64,000 nt of DNA, taken from the NCBI GenBank assembly GCA_022559845.1, contig CM040126.1, forward strand, positions 47,424,458-47,488,457, in the 5' to 3' direction. The notes beneath the pieces are model-generated. The model saw only the letters and a program-made list of their open reading frames with translations, was not told where the DNA came from and made no database searches. The position numbers and the translations under genes were made by a program. Shown piece by piece: positions 1 to 11,252 of this stretch. Origin of the DNA: Amorphophallus konjac (lineage: Eukaryota > Streptophyta > Magnoliopsida > Alismatales > Araceae). Position 1 is the stretch's first letter; every line of letters begins with the position of its first letter.

Positions 1-1552
1 TGAGAGTTTCGAGCAAAGGAGGGTATTGAGCTCTCTTTGGAGTCGGGCACTTGTTGTTGGTGTATCCATTGGGTGGAGGGACGTTGTGGTATTGCGGAGG
101 TTGCTGAGGTTGCTGTGGAGCAGAGAAGGTATTTTATGGAGCGGCGAAGGTAGACTGAGGGTTTTGTGGTGTGGGAAAGGCATTTTTTGAAGTGGAGAAT
201 TGGGGATTGTGTGGGGCTTGCGGGAAGCGAACTGGCGCAGACTGGTTGGGGAAAGGGAATGCAACGGCTTGCACTTGTTTGTTAGTTTAGACTCCCTCGG
301 TGACGGGCCCCTGAGGTTTCCTATTATACTTTGGCTTTTGGGCCTCAAAAGGGGAATGGATAGGGGAGTCCTTAAACTGGGTTTGAATGAATCGCGCCCG
401 GCTATATAGTTGATGCATATTAGAAATATCATTCATGGCCAGTATATTGCGGAATGTGGGAGTAGGATTGGAAATCAACAACATGACCTTTTCTTCCTCC
501 GGAATATGACCTGGCACTCGGGTGGCCATCTGCCTCCATCTGTCGACATAAGTAGCAAAATCTTCATCCGCCTTCATTTTCTCGGCCACTAAATCTGTAA
601 AGGAATATTCCGGGCCAACCCGGTCTTGAAATCTCTGAATAAATTTCTCTTTTACCACCTTGAAACTTTCGGCATCTTCTAACAGCAGAGCATAAAACCA
701 TTCCAGTGCAACTCCCTCCAATGACCGGTGAAACAGATACGCCATGAGGCGATCATCATATTGGAACTGCGCCGACTCATAGATAAAATCCCTGACATGA
801 ATGAACGGTTTGCTATTCCCGTCATACTTGTGATACGTGGGGAGCTCAGACTGTGGAGGGAATCGAATATTATGGAAACTGGGAACCGGATAATCAGCTA
901 TAGATTACGGGCCAACTCGCTTTTGAAGGAAATCGAGTTGGTGTTGCATTGCGGCGCATTTATCAAGCAATTCCTGCTCCCGAGATGGAGTAGGTAGAAT
1001 GAAAGGAGCGGACTCAAGACGAGGGGCTGAAGGATAGACAGCAGGAGGGGGAGGCCCGTAAGAGGAATATTGGGCCGAAGCATGACCCGAATTAGGATAG
1101 ATCTGGGCCACCCCTGCCTGAGGGCGAGTGAAGTCGGATGGGCCGACAAGAACTTGCGGCACCAATGGCATGGACCTATAAGAATCCACCTGGACAGGTG
1201 AAGGGAGGATGGTCTTCCCTTTGTCAAGAGTTTGATGGGCCGAACCGGAGGGCTGGCCCGCCTCCAGAGTATTGGACAGGCCCCATGTAGTCATGGGAGA
1301 TGGGGCAATGAACCCCTGCAAGGTCTGGTAAATGGCTTGGAGTTGGGCCGGATCCAACTGGGCCATCATCTGAAGAACATGATTAGCGGGACTCGTGGAG
1401 GAGAGGGAGGGCTGCGCGCCTGCCATAGAGACGGAGGACGGGGGAGGGGCGGACCCCTCTCCGGACTGGAGGGAGACGACCCGGGAAGGGTCTTTTAGAA
1501 GCCCCTGGGGAAGAGACTCCTCCTGGGAATGGGGAAAATTAAAGGAAGACAT
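1..1552 (-). pseudogene. gag of element G (gypsy-type capsid protein), interrupted, 3' end outside window
   Basis: This would encode the capsid protein that packages element RNA in cytoplasmic particles. The chosen start is the ATG at 1552-1550; a longer frame reaches 1684 but begins in a hydrophobic stretch with no gag character. Residues from about 1 to 215 are Pro/Gln/Ser-rich. They are followed by the capsid-like block ELPTYHKYDG, DRLMAYLFHRSL and ALEWFY, which fits the gypsy retrotransposon gag family, and then a Pro/Gln-rich tail to the edge. One reading frame runs through the whole stretch. It is broken by in-frame TAA codons at 907-905, 289-287 and 136-134. No zinc knuckle or protease is reached before the edge. 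Family assignment to Ogre/Tat rests on recognition together with the primer site. Confidence 0.8.
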
Positions 1553-2473
1553 GCTTGACTCAAACAACGGATTGGAGTAAAGTGTGGAAAAGGAACTGCC
1601 CCTAGGAGATGACTCTATGGAACAAAAATAACTCCACATGCAATGTAACACCTTGAAAAATGCAAACAACAAAAACAACCACAAATGAGTGACTAGACCT
1701 AACTAATTCCAATATTTATGAAAACAAGAAAGGGATGAGAGGCACTCAAAGTCAACCAAGTTTTGATGATGCACCAATCTTTTACTTGTTTTTCCTTTAG
1801 AACCTTAGTGATTTTAATTAAAATGTGCTCTCCAACAATAGGTTCCTAATAGGAAAGGATATGGGTACTTGGTTAACTCTAGGTGTAAACTCTCCCTCAC
1901 TTATGCAACCTAGACACGGGGTGGGCAAAGTTACAACCGGCCCGGCGTCCGTGAGGGAATCCACGGCTCGCGGGGACTTACGGAGGTCCCTGATGCGATC
2001 ACCTAGTCGACCCCAAGGAATATGGAGGCGAGAGGCTCACACACCAAGGTAGGAAATGCAACTATGATATGAATATGAATGATCCTATGTGCACCGGGGT
2101 GCATGCAATTTCTAGCCTAATAACTAGCAAATAATATGCAAACAATGATATAGATATATGCCACAACAACAGGAGGAGACCAGATAGCACCCAAAAATAA
2201 CAACACAGTCAAAAAACTACGGAAATAACAGCAACCTCGGGATGCGTACCTATAACTGGAGAAATGGTCTAAGATGAGACCGCCACAGAGATAAGACGGT
2301 CTATTTCTAGACCACTTTTAAGCCAGAAACGGCCGGACTATAGACCGCCAGGGAGACCAGAGAGTAGAAAAACAACAGGAGATAAAACGGAAAAATCGAG
2401 GAAAACACAAGGGCAACTGGGATGAATGAACAGAAGCAGGTCAAACAGAGGCTCAACACGATTGGCACTAGAT
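1553..2473 (-). other. Untranslated leader of element G between primer site and gag
   Basis: About 0.9 kb without a supported gene. It holds a dyad motif (GGTCTA and TAGACC forms near 2297-2346) of the same type found in this element's LTR. Ogre elements can carry an extra ORF before gag, but nothing here reads as one. Short frames at 1825-2052 and 2307-2492 show no family resemblance. Confidence 0.5.
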
Positions 2474-2491
2474 GTCCCACCGTGATCGCCA
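2474..2491 (-). promoter_or_regulatory. Primer-binding site of element G (tRNA-Arg type)
   Basis: On the minus strand this reads TGGCGATCACGGTGGGAC, twelve bases inside the LTR end. It fits the complement of the 3' end of a plant tRNA-Arg whose acceptor end reads GTGATCG plus CCA. Element F at 62668-62685 has nearly the same site, which makes chance unlikely. The 12-base spacing from the LTR is longer than usual. Confidence 0.65.
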
Positions 2492-3700
2492 AAAAATAAG
2501 GGGTGTTGATGTTTCTTTCCTTCTTCTCTTGTGTGAGATGTGTGAGTGTGATGAATATGATGATGTGATGTGGGTGAGCAAGTAGTGCACTAACTCAAGC
2601 AATCAACATGAAAATCAAAGCATAGGGCATGTCATCAAATATATGGCAAAAATGTAAAAGGAGGAGTAAACACACACGCCGTGGGCGTGGAGCAAGAAGA
2701 TGAAAGAAAGCACACACCGGGGGTGTGGAGCAACTAAAGTAAGAAGACAAGCAAGATGATGATCAATGCCCAAAGTAAAGAATGATGTGATCGCCACCAA
2801 AGTAAATAAAATAGCAAAAACTCTAATATGTACCTTGGAAAGAGCCGAGTGAAGTCACCCGCCACGAGAGAGAGAAAACCCAGATACTGTGTTGAGTTAT
2901 GGTTTTGATGATGGCTGTGATTGTTAAGTTATCGTTTTGATGATAACTAAACTTAATGTGTGATTACGTGATGATAACTAAACTTGCATGGTTCGGATGG
3001 CAAATGACAACGATTACATGTCTTGATCCTTGGTTTGCATATGATTGGTGTTACAAGAGGCAAAAGGTTTCATAACCTCTTTAATGTGAACAAGCATGGT
3101 ATTAACCCTGACTATCTTGCTTGCAGGATTAAACTCATGACAGTTACCTGGTGAACCAAACGTGTGGATAAGCACCCTACTCCTCTACAATCCAAAACAG
3201 GTGGTATATGTCATTTACTGTCAAGAACCATTGGTGAGACTCTTACTTTGTCTTAGCATCAATCTCACCATGTGTATCTCATATACCTCTCCTTAATACA
3301 CCTCATTCATGCACATTAAACATGAAACCCTTCTGGCCATCGTGCGCCCTCGCCCGCAGATCGACCTGCGTGATCAGGTCGCGGGGATCGACTTGCCCGG
3401 TCAGGTCGCGGGGGTCAAGAGGGGCAGCGCCCCTTGCGGGGGTTTTCAGGGGTGGAGCCCCCGGAACAAAATTTTGATTAATGCTCAAATGGTTTGCATG
3501 AACTTCAAGCATTTATTATATGGATGGTTGAGCTATAGTTCTAATCAATTATCCATGTGTTTGCAGGTCAAAGACTCAGTTGACACCTTCAAGACTGTCA
3601 AGGGTGATGCCACAGACATGAACGGGCTGCTAAAGGACTTAAGCGACGGAGCTGAAGAGGTTAACGGACCGACCCGGGAAAACCCGAGGTCTGCCCAGCT

Positions 3701-3879
3701 GGCGGTCGACCGCTAGCTCAGGGGCGGTCGACCGCCCCTGCCAGCAGCTCGCCGCCTACAGGGATTCATAGTGGCGGTCAACCGCCAGCCCAGTAGCGAT
3801 CGACCGGAATTCCAAGAAACCAACGGCCAATAGTTCTCTCAGTAGCGGTCGACCGCCAGCCGCTATAGGTCGACCGCCA
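3701..3879 (+). repeat. Array of palindromic GCGGTCGACCGC motifs in the U3 of H
   Basis: Six copies or near-copies of a perfect dyad centred on GTCGAC at about 3701, 3724, 3773, 3795, 3845 and 3867, with irregular spacing. Diverged GATCGACCTG-type copies occur near 3360-3410. The spacing rules out a simple tandem repeat. They lie upstream of the TATA box. Confidence 0.75.
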
Positions 3880-4018
3880 GCCCCGATAAGCCAAAAATAT
3901 TGACTTTTGTCCATCTCGAAAGAAGCATCTCCTCTTGCTATTGTTTAATCCCAAAGCCACCAAACCCTCCAGAATTTGTGGATCTGGTATAGGGCTTGTC
4001 CATAGACCTTCCAAGGGT

Positions 4019-4025
4019 TATAAAA
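4019..4025 (+). promoter_or_regulatory. TATA box of solo LTR H
   Basis: TATAAAA in the middle of the LTR, downstream of the dyad array and upstream of the leader hairpins. This is the expected order for U3-R-U5. Confidence 0.5.
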
Positions 4026-4634
4026 CATCCTATTAGAGTCATAACCCTAATTATCCAAGAGATCCAAAGGGGAGGCTGTCCAAGGAGGAAGAAGAGGTAC
4101 TGTAGCTCCGTGAACAGTACCTCGTGCAGCAAGCTCTTCATCTATCTCCAACCCATTCAAGGTATTTCTGAAGCCATCTACCTCCAAGAAGGTGTAGAAG
4201 CAATCAAGGTTCAAAGCTACATCCATACACCTCTTCATCAACTCAAGGTGATCCAAGGGAGGAAGAAGAAGGATGCTAGGAGGAAGAAGGAGCCATTCAA
4301 GCATCATCTGAAGGTACTCTAGCTCCATTTGAAGTCAGCAGTTTCAAAGGAAGAGAACAAGCTCACAAGCATCAAGAAGATACATGGATTTGTCCAAGGA
4401 AGAAGGAAGGGTACTGTAGCTGTGAACAATACTCCGTGCAAGAAGATCTACATCAAATACAAGGCCATTCAAGCTGAGTCTCAAGCTATTCAAGTGAAGA
4501 AGGAATCAACGTGAACATCCAGAGCACACACTCAGGGGGAGCCTAAATTAGGAGCTTTCTAAACTGTGGTTTATTCATGTTGGTTTTTTGTGCTTTATAG
4601 TTTCAGATTTGTGTTTCTTATAAACTGCAAACTC

Positions 4635-4860
4635 GTGTGTGTGTGGATCGTTGTTGGATCAGTGGTCGTGTGTGTGTGTGTGTCGTACTTGATTCGTGTG
4701 TGCGTAGGTCTTCTTAGATCTACGTGTGTGTGTGGATTTATCCAGATCTCAGTGTTTGTGTGTGTGGAGTGCTGCACTTGTCGCAGCGTGTGTGTGTCTT
4801 GTTGATCCGCTTGTTCGATCGTGTTAGAGATTTCATCTCCGTGTGTGTGTGTGTTTTGGG
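4635..4860 (+). repeat. Interrupted (TG)n microsatellite in H
   Basis: Repeated GTGTGTGTG runs near 4636, 4668, 4724, 4758, 4788 and 4842, separated by short unique segments. This is low-complexity expansion within the transcribed part of the LTR. The short frames over it are artefacts. Confidence 0.8.
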
Positions 4861-4946
4861 GCGCGTCCCCGTGTGTATGGGCAGGCGTCGTCCTGCGTGT
4901 GTCGTTGGAGCGCCGTCTCCGTTTGGGGATTTATCCCCGAGTGAAG

Positions 4947-5004
4947 CCTCATCGGGTTTGGTGAGGGGTGGACGTAGGATTGCCGTCGTTGCATTCGAAC
5001 CACC
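4947..5004 (+). promoter_or_regulatory. Conserved leader double hairpin, copy in H
   Basis: Hairpin I pairs CCTCATC (4947-4953) with GGTGAGG (4960-4966), with one G-U pair. Hairpin II pairs GGTGG (4967-4971) with CCACC (5000-5004) and contains the ACGTAGG box. Equivalent structures with different stem sequences occur in the LTRs of A, B and C. Confidence 0.6.
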
Positions 5005-5820
5005 TTTAAAATCGTTGTGCATTGTGTGTTATTTGTGTGGTTTGATTGTTTTTATTGTATGGTCGTGTGGGAACGGAAAGTTTGAGAGAATTGGTTAATT
5101 GGTTTTCATTTGCTAATTATTGTTTATCACATATTTTGTAAAAAGGGTAAAAGTTTTCGTAAAATTTGTTATCACCCAATTCACCCCCCTCTTGGGTGTC
5201 ATTGATCGCGAGACTTCATATTGCAGTAGCAAACGGTCTAACAGACGATCGCCAGAAGATAGCAAACGCTCCTACGATAGACCGCCAGATATCTACAAAC
5301 GGCTTGATGAATGACCGCCAGAGCACCCAGAACAATGAAGTGGAACTTGGATCTCCACCCATCCTAGCCGGCCAGAAGAGTTGGACCTCGTGCAATGAGT
5401 CTTGTAAACCAACAAGAGAATGTAGACACAAAGAAAAATGACCCAATAAGCCCTTGGCCAAGTGTAGTATCTATAATGCAACTAAGCTAAAGTGCATAAA
5501 AGGAAGGGTGAATACTTGGGGGGTTGTGATTTTTTAACCCCTATGGGGCGTAGAAAAGATAGGAGTATGTTTTGAAATGTGGTGTGAGTGCAGAGAACGT
5601 GGGAGGAAGAAGAGGAAATATGCTATAAAGATGCAAGAGGGAAAGACCAAAACTAAAGAAAAAGACTCAAAACTAAACCAAAGGAACTTGATACTCCCTT
5701 AACCAGAAGCCTTATGGACGTGGAAACAGCTTCTCCCTGGTTGGTACTCGCTCCAAAACGCAGCAGCACTTCGTGGCAAGCTCCAGAAATCTCCTCCTCA
5801 AGCCATGAAGTCAATGGTCC

Positions 5821-5828
5821 TATTTATA
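5821..5828 (-). promoter_or_regulatory. TATA box of the element G LTR
   Basis: TATAAATA flanked by C and GG on the minus strand, placed inside the LTR as expected for an RNA polymerase II promoter. Confidence 0.55.
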
Positions 5829-6555
5829 GGCCCTCAAACCCAAGGTTCGAGTTGGAGGGATAATGACTCGAAAATGGGCCTGAACCTAGATAAACCTTGA
5901 AGATAATACTCCCAAGAGTCCATAGAAACCAACAGAAGGTTCTGAGAGCCCCTATCTAGAGAGAAATCAAGGAATCATGGACTCTAGTTCATCCATGGCG
6001 AAGCAGAGGAAGAACATGCAGAGCAGGACTCTCTGTCTGCACTAGCGGTCTCGTGATAGATCGCAAGGCTCCAGAAACGGTCATCTGATAGACCGCTAGA
6101 CAAAGGCGTCCAGAAAAAGATAAGCTTAAAGAGACCAAACAGGATACTCTGCCTGCTAGCGGTCTAGCGATAGACCGCCAACACCCATCAAACGGCCATT
6201 CGATAGACCGCTAGGCTAGAGGACGTGGCAAAAGAGATAAAGGCCAATAAATCTTCAAAATAATCCACAACTAAATCCTCATTAGCCCTTATCTAGGCCC
6301 AATAAGTTGAAAATCACGCAAAATCAATGGAGCTAGGCCCAACTAGGGAGAGTGACCCATAAAATTAAGCCATACGATGACCAAAAATGGCCCAATAAGC
6401 GGTGAATAACCTGGGACATCATAAAATAGATAAGGAGATGACCCAACTCATTGGTCATAAAACGGGTGTCAACAATTGCGAAGGGGGAGAGAGAGAGATT
6501 GGATGGCGGAGAGTGTGAGGGGGGCGAGTGCAAAAGAGTGTGAGAGATGGGGAGA

Positions 6556-6870
6556 GGAGGAGATGGAGAGAGGAGTTAAACGGTGGGGGTGTGAGCTGGT
6601 TTAAACGGTGGGGAGTTGCGGTGTGAGAGATAGAGAGAGGGAGAGGGATAACCGGTGGCAGGGAAAGGGAGGTTTAAATGGTGGGGAGTGGGAGAGGTTA
6701 AACGGTGGGTGCGCGGGGGCTTTAACCGGTGGGGAGTGGGAGAGGTTAAACGGTGGGTGCGCAAGGGGCTTTTAACTGGTGGGAAAGAGAGAAAGAGGGA
6801 GAGAGGGAGATCACCGGTGCCCGGGTGCCACCGATTAAAAGAGGAGGGGGATTTAACCAGTGGGATAGGC
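6556..6870 (+). repeat. Minisatellite based on TTAAACGGTGGG
   Basis: Repeated units of TTAAACGGTGGGGAGTG with spacers; the clearest direct repeat has a period of about 60 bp between 6665 and 6775. An inverted copy (CCACCGGTTAAAT) follows at about 6870-6882. It lies within LTR remnant I. Confidence 0.75.
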
Positions 6871-6883
6871 CACCGGTTAAATC

Positions 6884-7010
6884 CCCCTCCTTTCCTTTTT
6901 TCTCTTCTTTTTTTTTCTTTCTTCTTTTCTTCTCTCTTTTTTTTCTTCTTTTCTTCAACATTTTTCCCTTTTTTATTTTTTTATTTTCCTTTTTTCTCTT
7001 CTTTTGACCC
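6884..7010 (+). repeat. Polypyrimidine tract
   Basis: About 125 bases of almost pure C/T, mostly T with short C interruptions. On the minus strand it is a polypurine stretch. The Lys/Arg-rich and Phe-rich frames across it are low-complexity artefacts. Confidence 0.9.
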
Positions 7011-7234
7011 TCGGACTTCCACGCTCCGGACTATATCTTCGAGGACGTCGGGACCTCGCTCAATTTTATATTCAATTCGTCCCTCGGAACGTAAATTCAT
7101 GATGGCACGGTGTCATGTGTAGGATGCATCCCCACCATCACTAGAGTTGAAATTCAGTCGCCAGGGCCTCTTGCTTTGTTTCTTCTTCTTCCGCCAAAAA
7201 CTTGCTGCAAACGCGAAAATTTTGGGTGTCCACA

Positions 7235-9900
7235 AGAACATATAGTATAGAGAATATAACATTAATCCATAAAGAGTAGTCCTAAAGGTGACATGCATAG
7301 CTTATGTTGAGAGATTCCTACCTCTGCGACTCAAGCCTCTAGCTAGTTACATCCTCCCAAGTTCCATCCCTTGGGATGAATGAGATAGAAAATGGAATAA
7401 CATAAGATAGATCTTAAATGGCTATGAAATTCATTGAAGATATGGAATTAGAATATGATTTTGAGGTCTATAGGATGATTACCCTGTAGAGAACAACTTT
7501 CTCTTAGATGAGGAACCCTTAGGAGCACTCTAAATGCTAGATTCGGAGCAAAAAATATTCTAGATGAAGATGTTCTTATAGAGGGTTTGAGAGAGCTACG
7601 AAAATGAGAGGAAAAAAAAGAGATAAGGGAAAGTGAGGATGATAGATTTAAATGTCACCGTCATAGTGGAGAAATCTCCCCGCCATACTAAATACAAATT
7701 CCAACGCTAAAGCCAAGTCTTCCACGTTATCCCTTTGAAACTTCTAGAATGAGTCACCTGATAACACATTGATGCAGGACAGGGTAGGAGGTCTATTTGC
7801 ATGCAGGCAGATGTCATGAAACTATAAATTTAATTGACATGCATTATATCCTAGTACAGATATCACCAGAAATATCAGGACTCAAAGCACTCAAATCATA
7901 ATCTCACCGCATGAAGTGGTCCTTATTCCCCTCTAACACATGGCTATATTTCTCCCTTCAGAAAAGTTAATCAATCTTACTTAAGAATGAAATGATATAT
8001 ATTGATATAGGCTAAACAGAGGTCTGGATGATAGTTGTAGCTTGAGTCCATGGTAAATCAGCTTGAGAATTTCAAGTGGTAGTTACCTGTCCGGCATGGG
8101 AGTGCTACTTGACCAAAATAGAGAATAAATGGTTAATGGACCAATAATAAATAATGATCACCATTGCATGAGGAAGGGTGTGGCTGTCCACGGTTGATGG
8201 CAGTAGCAAACGTCGGCTCGCAGAGGCCACAGAAGGGTGATGCCGGTGGTGGAGGTCGCAGTGGTGACCGGCAAGGTCGACCATCCTATTCACAGGTGAG
8301 CCAAAAGGGTGGAGACGGTGGTCAGCGCCATAGCCTGGCTGCTGCGGGTTGGCTGGCGAGGCCAAGGCGACGGCACCAGAGTAGGGGATGACCAGTGGCG
8401 GCCGACTATGGAAGGCGCTCACCTGCGAGGTCGCTCACAAGGGAGCAGAGATGGCATGGGGATGCTGCCAGCAGCTGATCACGTCAGTGGAGGGGCAGAA
8501 ACGGAGGCCAGCGACGGGGTCGACGTTGGGGTGGCCTGGCTACTGGCAGTAGCCGGAGACCACCGCGGGGGCTCGACAACATCATGCCACAACGGTGACA
8601 CCGGTGCGTGGCAGAATGGCCAGAGGTAGCCGGCTATGGGACGGGTGCGCCTGTGGCATTGTTCACAGCGGAGAAAGAAGAACGGAAAGATGTACAGTGG
8701 GTTTGGGAAACTTTCGTAAATGAAAAGAAACTGAATGAGTAGTGTTGAACAGTGAAGTGTGGTATGGTGGAGGAAGTGGGCGACTGTAGAGATAGAGGGA
8801 GAGGAAGATAACGGCGGGGGGGTTTCGACCTCACGCCGGAAAGAAGAACGGGAGTGAGTTTGACATCTCACGAGAGGAGGAACACAGTGCTCAAAATTTC
8901 TCTTAACCATTGTTTCTCTAATTAGGGTTAGCATCCATCTATTTATAATAGTCAATAAAATTACATTGAGGTCCACAAATATAATAAAATTACATATAAT
9001 CTTTGAAAATCAAATATTCTCTAACTAACCCAGAAATAAAATGAAACAACAATAAATTAATCAACTAATTCAGATAACGCCTGTTGGGCTTTGTGAGCCT
9101 ATGGCTGTGTCTTAGCCCACGATCTCTATCACACATGTTAGATAATATCTTACATTACCCCTTTCTTCTTAGTACAGCCACAGTTAAAAATGCCACCTCA
9201 TCTCTTTGCATTAATGAGTGGCAAAAGTGTAATTTCATCCACTACCTAATTTCATATATACCATTTATGGTCTAGTACATGATAGAATTCACAAAAGTAC
9301 TTACCATGAGATTTATATATAATTTAATTATCTTTTCAATAAGTATAATATTGATTCCATTATGATATTTCTATGTGTAATAATCCTAATATGGATAATA
9401 ATGGATCTTGTTATGATAGCTAAATGTATATTTATTTATTTATTTTTCACAATGATAATTCATCAAAGATTGCCTATAATCTACTTGCACTATCTAGAAA
9501 TTTACATCGTCTAACCCTTTAACTTAGATGATGTATTGTCTAACTCTCCAACTTAGATGATATTCCATCTACTTTTCCTTCCACCTAACTTTGTTTCTAT
9601 CTAACTTTTCAAAAGCCATCGTCTACTTTTAGAAAACTCCAAAACTTAGTGTCGAACTGCTCTACACCTATTGTCTAACTCTACATTCTGTTATTTGACA
9701 TTTTCGACCTAATTAAGTGACATAATCTCAAAAAATACTTAGCAAAAAATTTGTAGATAATTGAGTTGTCTTTTCAATGAGTCTAATTTCACCTCATTTC
9801 GACATTCTTATACAATGTTATGCTACAAATAATGGGCTACTCATTTAAAATTATGAATGACACTTAACTACCTAAAACCAACTAAATGGGCTGACTTATT
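7235..9900. other. Unassigned AT-rich DNA left of element A
   Basis: No retrotransposon terminus, RNA gene or convincing coding region is seen apart from the GC-rich island at 8150-8900. The part around 9480-9680 has loosely repeated ATCGTCTAAC-like phrases. This is the best candidate in the window for host DNA or an old, unrecognisable repeat. Element A starts at its right edge, preceded by TTATT. Confidence 0.4.
8105..8976 (-). other. GC-rich island with open minus-strand frames, unidentified
   Basis: Base composition rises sharply above the flanks. On the minus strand the frames 8976-8479 (165 codons) and 8422-8105 (105 codons) are open. They are rich in Pro, Ser, His and Leu and have no recognised domain. 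Poly-C/T leader-like text on the minus strand near 8650-8880 followed by GC-rich sequence could be the 5' end of a gene or of an old transposon. There is no start context, splice pattern or homology that decides. Confidence 0.25.
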
Positions 9901-10019
9901 TGTTGTGTCCCCTGGTTTTGATGATAACAAATCATAAATCATTAGTAGATATTTGAGGAATATCTAACATGTTTTGGTTTGATGAAAAGACTAATCAAGT
10001 GCAAGAGAATTTCTCTAAG

Positions 10020-10440
10020 TGATGTCTCGACACCATCTGATGATGTCTCGACACATCTAGAAGAGATCGTGTTGATATAGGAACGGTTAAGCTCCAACAG
10101 AATAGAATGTGTCGACACATCTAACCCATGTCTCGACACCCCAGAAGAAATCAAGTTGAAGCCGTTGTCTGTCTGGGCTATGGATTAATTGATGTCTCGA
10201 CACACTGAGAGAAAAGTGTCAACACACCTCAAGCCTCACTTCCTTATGGTGGACGTCTTTCGACACCTTCGTGTGATCACTCGAATCCTGGCGTGTAAAG
10301 ACTCGACACCTTCGTGTGGGATCTCTACACATGACGCACATGTCTCGACACCGTTTGACGATGTCTCGACACAGTTATGATGTTATCTCAGAACCAAGCA
10401 CATATGTCCCGACACACTGTGAGTAAAGTGTCGACACACT
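10020..10440 (+). repeat. Array of TGTCTCGACAC motifs in the U3 of A
   Basis: About a dozen copies of (T/C)TCGACAC or the full dyad GTGTCGACAC, for example near 10022, 10043, 10109, 10130, 10193, 10301, 10341, 10362, 10407 and 10428. Spacing is irregular (about 20 to 65 bases). The core TCGA is always in the same register, and flanks vary. This is not a simple tandem repeat and not CRISPR-like. Confidence 0.8.
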
Positions 10441-11252
10441 CTTGTTTGACCAGAACGGGTCTGAAGCCGATAGAAGCTGTTTTCAAGATCCGGAACTTGT
10501 CCTGGAGGATCCGTCCAGTCTGGAAAAAGCCGTCAAAGAGGGTACTCTGTCGAAGGATGATGGTCTGGCAGAGAAATCCTCTGAAAGGATTGTACTTTTC
10601 CTGATATGGTCTCCTACCTACCCACATATCTGCAGACTCGACAGAAAAAAAGTCAACTTGGCAAATAGAAGCAAATCAAATTATGTGGATGTGACATTCT
10701 AGGTTTTGCTTGAAAAGTGGACAACGTTGGTGTCGCCCCCAGTCTCCATTATATCTAGAGCATGAGCTCCAGTTCGACAGGAAGGCAAGTAAGATAAAGG
10801 AAGAGCAAAAGACTTGTTGATGAAGCTATCTTCTTCCTGGTGATGCTGCTGGCGTGAGTGCAACAAGAAGAAGACGATCATCTTCCTCACAATGAGGAAG
10901 TCTATAAGCAAGCAGGAAGGCTTCGTGAAGCTCCGTCCAGAACCCTTGAAAGTTGAAAGCTAGATCATCCTTCCCTCGCAAGGGTTGTGGTGAAAAACCA
11001 GAAAGAGCAAGAAGAGAGCCAAGAAGTCCTCAAGCTCTTTCCAGACAGGAGATCTCTTTTCATAATGCCTCATTACGATACTATATCTGGTTGTTTCATT
11101 TTCAGTTTGCTTTTCTTCAAAACACACTTCATATCATTCATTCCCTACCTGTGAGCAGGAAGACAGACGGTGTGGTAACCGATCTGTGTGTTTTGGGTTG
11201 TTATCCCTCAAACTGTGTGGCAGCGGAGTTGTGAGAGTGTATCTCTCTGTTA

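Larger units (their letters stand above)
2890..5218 (+). mobile_element. Element H: solo LTR of a SIRE/Maximus-like copia element
   Basis: Starts TGTTGAG and ends GACTTCA, 2,329 bp, flanked by TACTG (2885-2889) and TATTG (5219-5223), a duplication with one C/T difference. No primer site, coding region or second LTR is present, so a solo LTR left by LTR-LTR recombination fits best. It shares with the LTRs of A, B and C the box ATTCACCCCCCTCT near its end and the GGGGTGGACGTAGG...GAACCACC leader structure. A TATAAAA box lies at 4019-4025. It sits inside the LTR of gypsy element G. Confidence 0.8.
1..6474 (-). mobile_element. Element G: Ogre/Tat-like Ty3/gypsy retrotransposon, 5' part, cut by the window edge
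   Basis: Read on the minus strand the order is LTR (6474 to 2504), primer-binding site (2491-2474), a leader, then gag running off the left edge. A gypsy-type gag domain, a tRNA-Arg-like primer site and LTR ends TGTTGA/TCAACA support an Ogre/Tat-like gypsy element. The solo copia LTR H (2890-5218) sits inside its LTR. The other LTR and the target-site duplication lie outside the window, so completeness cannot be judged. The coding part is damaged by at least three nonsense codons. Confidence 0.85.
2504..6474 (-). repeat. 5' LTR of element G, interrupted by solo LTR H
   Basis: On the minus strand it starts TGTTGACACC at 6474 and ends ATCAACA at 2504, giving 6-bp inverted ends. Without H and its duplication it is about 1.64 kb. 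A minus-strand TATA box (TATAAATA, plus-strand 5821-5828) marks the promoter. U3 and its surroundings carry repeated dyads of the form GGTCT(n)AGACC around 5233-5330, 6042-6070 and 6160-6215. Confidence 0.8.
6475..7234 (-). mobile_element. LTR remnant I, probably of another Ogre/Tat-like element
   Basis: The right edge reads as an LTR start on the minus strand: TGTGGACACCCAAAA from 7234, like the LTR starts of G (TGTTGACACC), D (TGTGGACACT) and F (TGTAGACACG). The left side is cut by element G at 6474. The segment holds a minisatellite and a long pyrimidine tract. No coding region or second terminus is visible, so only one boundary is supported. Confidence 0.45.

Noticed and set aside
4566..5098. 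Cys/Val-rich small protein in H
   Set aside because: It is the translation of a (TG)n microsatellite.
6655..7122. Frames with poly-Phe/Ser or poly-Lys/Arg
   Set aside because: Caused by the polypyrimidine tract and minisatellite.
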